A stretch of 6,643 bases of DNA, taken from contig QNAG01000152.1 in NCBI GenBank assembly GCA_003641415.1, positions 1-6,643 on the forward strand. Reading direction: 5' to 3'. The notes below the pieces were generated by a model. The model was not told where the DNA came from and searched no databases. It worked only from the letters and a program-made list of their open reading frames with translations. Below, one piece after another: positions 6,419-6,643 of the stretch. Each line of letters starts with the position of its first letter. Position 1 is the first letter of the stretch. Both the position numbers and the translations under genes were made by a program. The DNA comes from Candidatus Zixiibacteriota bacterium. Its GTDB lineage: Bacteria; Zixibacteria; MSB-5A5; GN15; FEB-12.

Positions 6419-6643
6419 TTACTGTACATTAACGCTTCTTTTTTGAGATGTCATCAGGCTTACCATCCAAACAGCCAGAAATGCTAAGATAAAAGCCGGA
6501 ATTAATTCATACACAGCAGATTTAAGGGGCGGGATATTCCTCCATGCGACAGTAACTATACTACCGGTGAGCATACCTGCTATACCACCTGCACGAGTTG
6601 TTCCTTTCCACAATAGACTTAATATAATAAGCGGACCAAATGA
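6419..6643 (-). CDS. putP: C-terminal end of a PutP-type sodium/solute symporter (5' part outside window)
   Basis: The frame is open from the window edge to the TAA at 6421-6419 and encodes the last 74 residues. They begin 'SFGPLIILSLLWKGTTRAG', the junction of a late transmembrane helix and the cytoplasmic loop found near the end of sodium/proline symporters (SSS family), then a second helix (about 'GGIAGMLTGSIVTVAW'), the 'YELIPAF' entry to the last helix, and a short basic tail. PutP proteins are about 500 residues, so roughly the first 85 percent is outside. A TTG within this stretch is an internal Leu codon, not a start. Proline as the substrate is the best family match but is not proven by these residues; other SSS substrates are possible. 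It is separated from the kinase operon by 176 bp and a promoter, so it is probably a separate transcription unit. Confidence 0.85.
   Translation of the reverse strand, partial: SFGPLIILSLLWKGTTRAGGIAGMLTGSIVTVAWRNIPPLKSAVYELIPAFILAFLAVWMVSLMTSQKRSVNVQ

Noticed and set aside
6360..6421. Intrinsic terminator after the symporter gene
   Set aside because: Only weak AT-rich arms (ACAATA/TATTGT with a long loop) are found, without a GC-rich stem or a clear T run.
6419..6613. Short complete membrane-protein gene starting at a TTG
   Set aside because: The frame stays open to the window edge, and the residues before the TTG continue the PutP family match, so this is the end of a larger gene.

Overview
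The window is a Gram-negative accessory-type locus in which every convincing gene reads on the minus strand, from high to low coordinates. Two lipoprotein signals, two Sec signal peptides and an outer-membrane beta-barrel imply a two-membrane envelope. A Hanks-type kinase with PEGA repeats, CsgG-like proteins fused to TPRs, and a lipoprotein that joins a cohesin-like domain to a leucine-rich-repeat cap suggest an uncultured member of the FCB group (for example a Zixibacteria-like lineage). This placement is an impression from gene content and is weakly held.

Layout in the direction of transcription: (1) 6643-6419, the last 74 codons of a PutP-type sodium/solute symporter. (2) 6418-6243, an AT-rich gap with a good sigma70-like promoter whose -10 box lies 8 nt from the next ATG. 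(3) 6242-4548, a membrane Ser/Thr kinase with three PEGA repeats outside the membrane. (4) 4470-3418, a secreted CsgG-like protein with a C-terminal TPR. (5) 3373-2066, a second CsgG-like protein, this one a TPR lipoprotein with a long acidic tail. (6) 2076-958, an outer-membrane beta-barrel protein overlapping gene 5 by 11 nt. (7) 948-1, a lipoprotein with a cohesin-like domain and the start of a leucine-rich-repeat region, cut by the window edge.

Genes 3-7 look like one operon. The gaps are 77 nt, 44 nt, an 11 nt overlap and 9 nt, no convincing terminator lies between them, and genes 4-7 each have a clear purine-rich Shine-Dalgarno sequence. The kinase is the exception: it has no Shine-Dalgarno and may be translated from a leaderless or nearly leaderless mRNA.

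Working model (inference): the kinase senses an envelope state through its periplasmic PEGA repeats and signals inside the cell. The two CsgG-like proteins act in the periplasm and at the outer membrane, perhaps as an export or assembly device with the beta-barrel. The cohesin/LRR lipoprotein would be the adhesive or cargo-binding component. No curli subunits or partners (CsgA, B, E, F) are present, so this is not a curli operon. No tRNA, rRNA, CRISPR array, insertion sequence or attachment site was seen.
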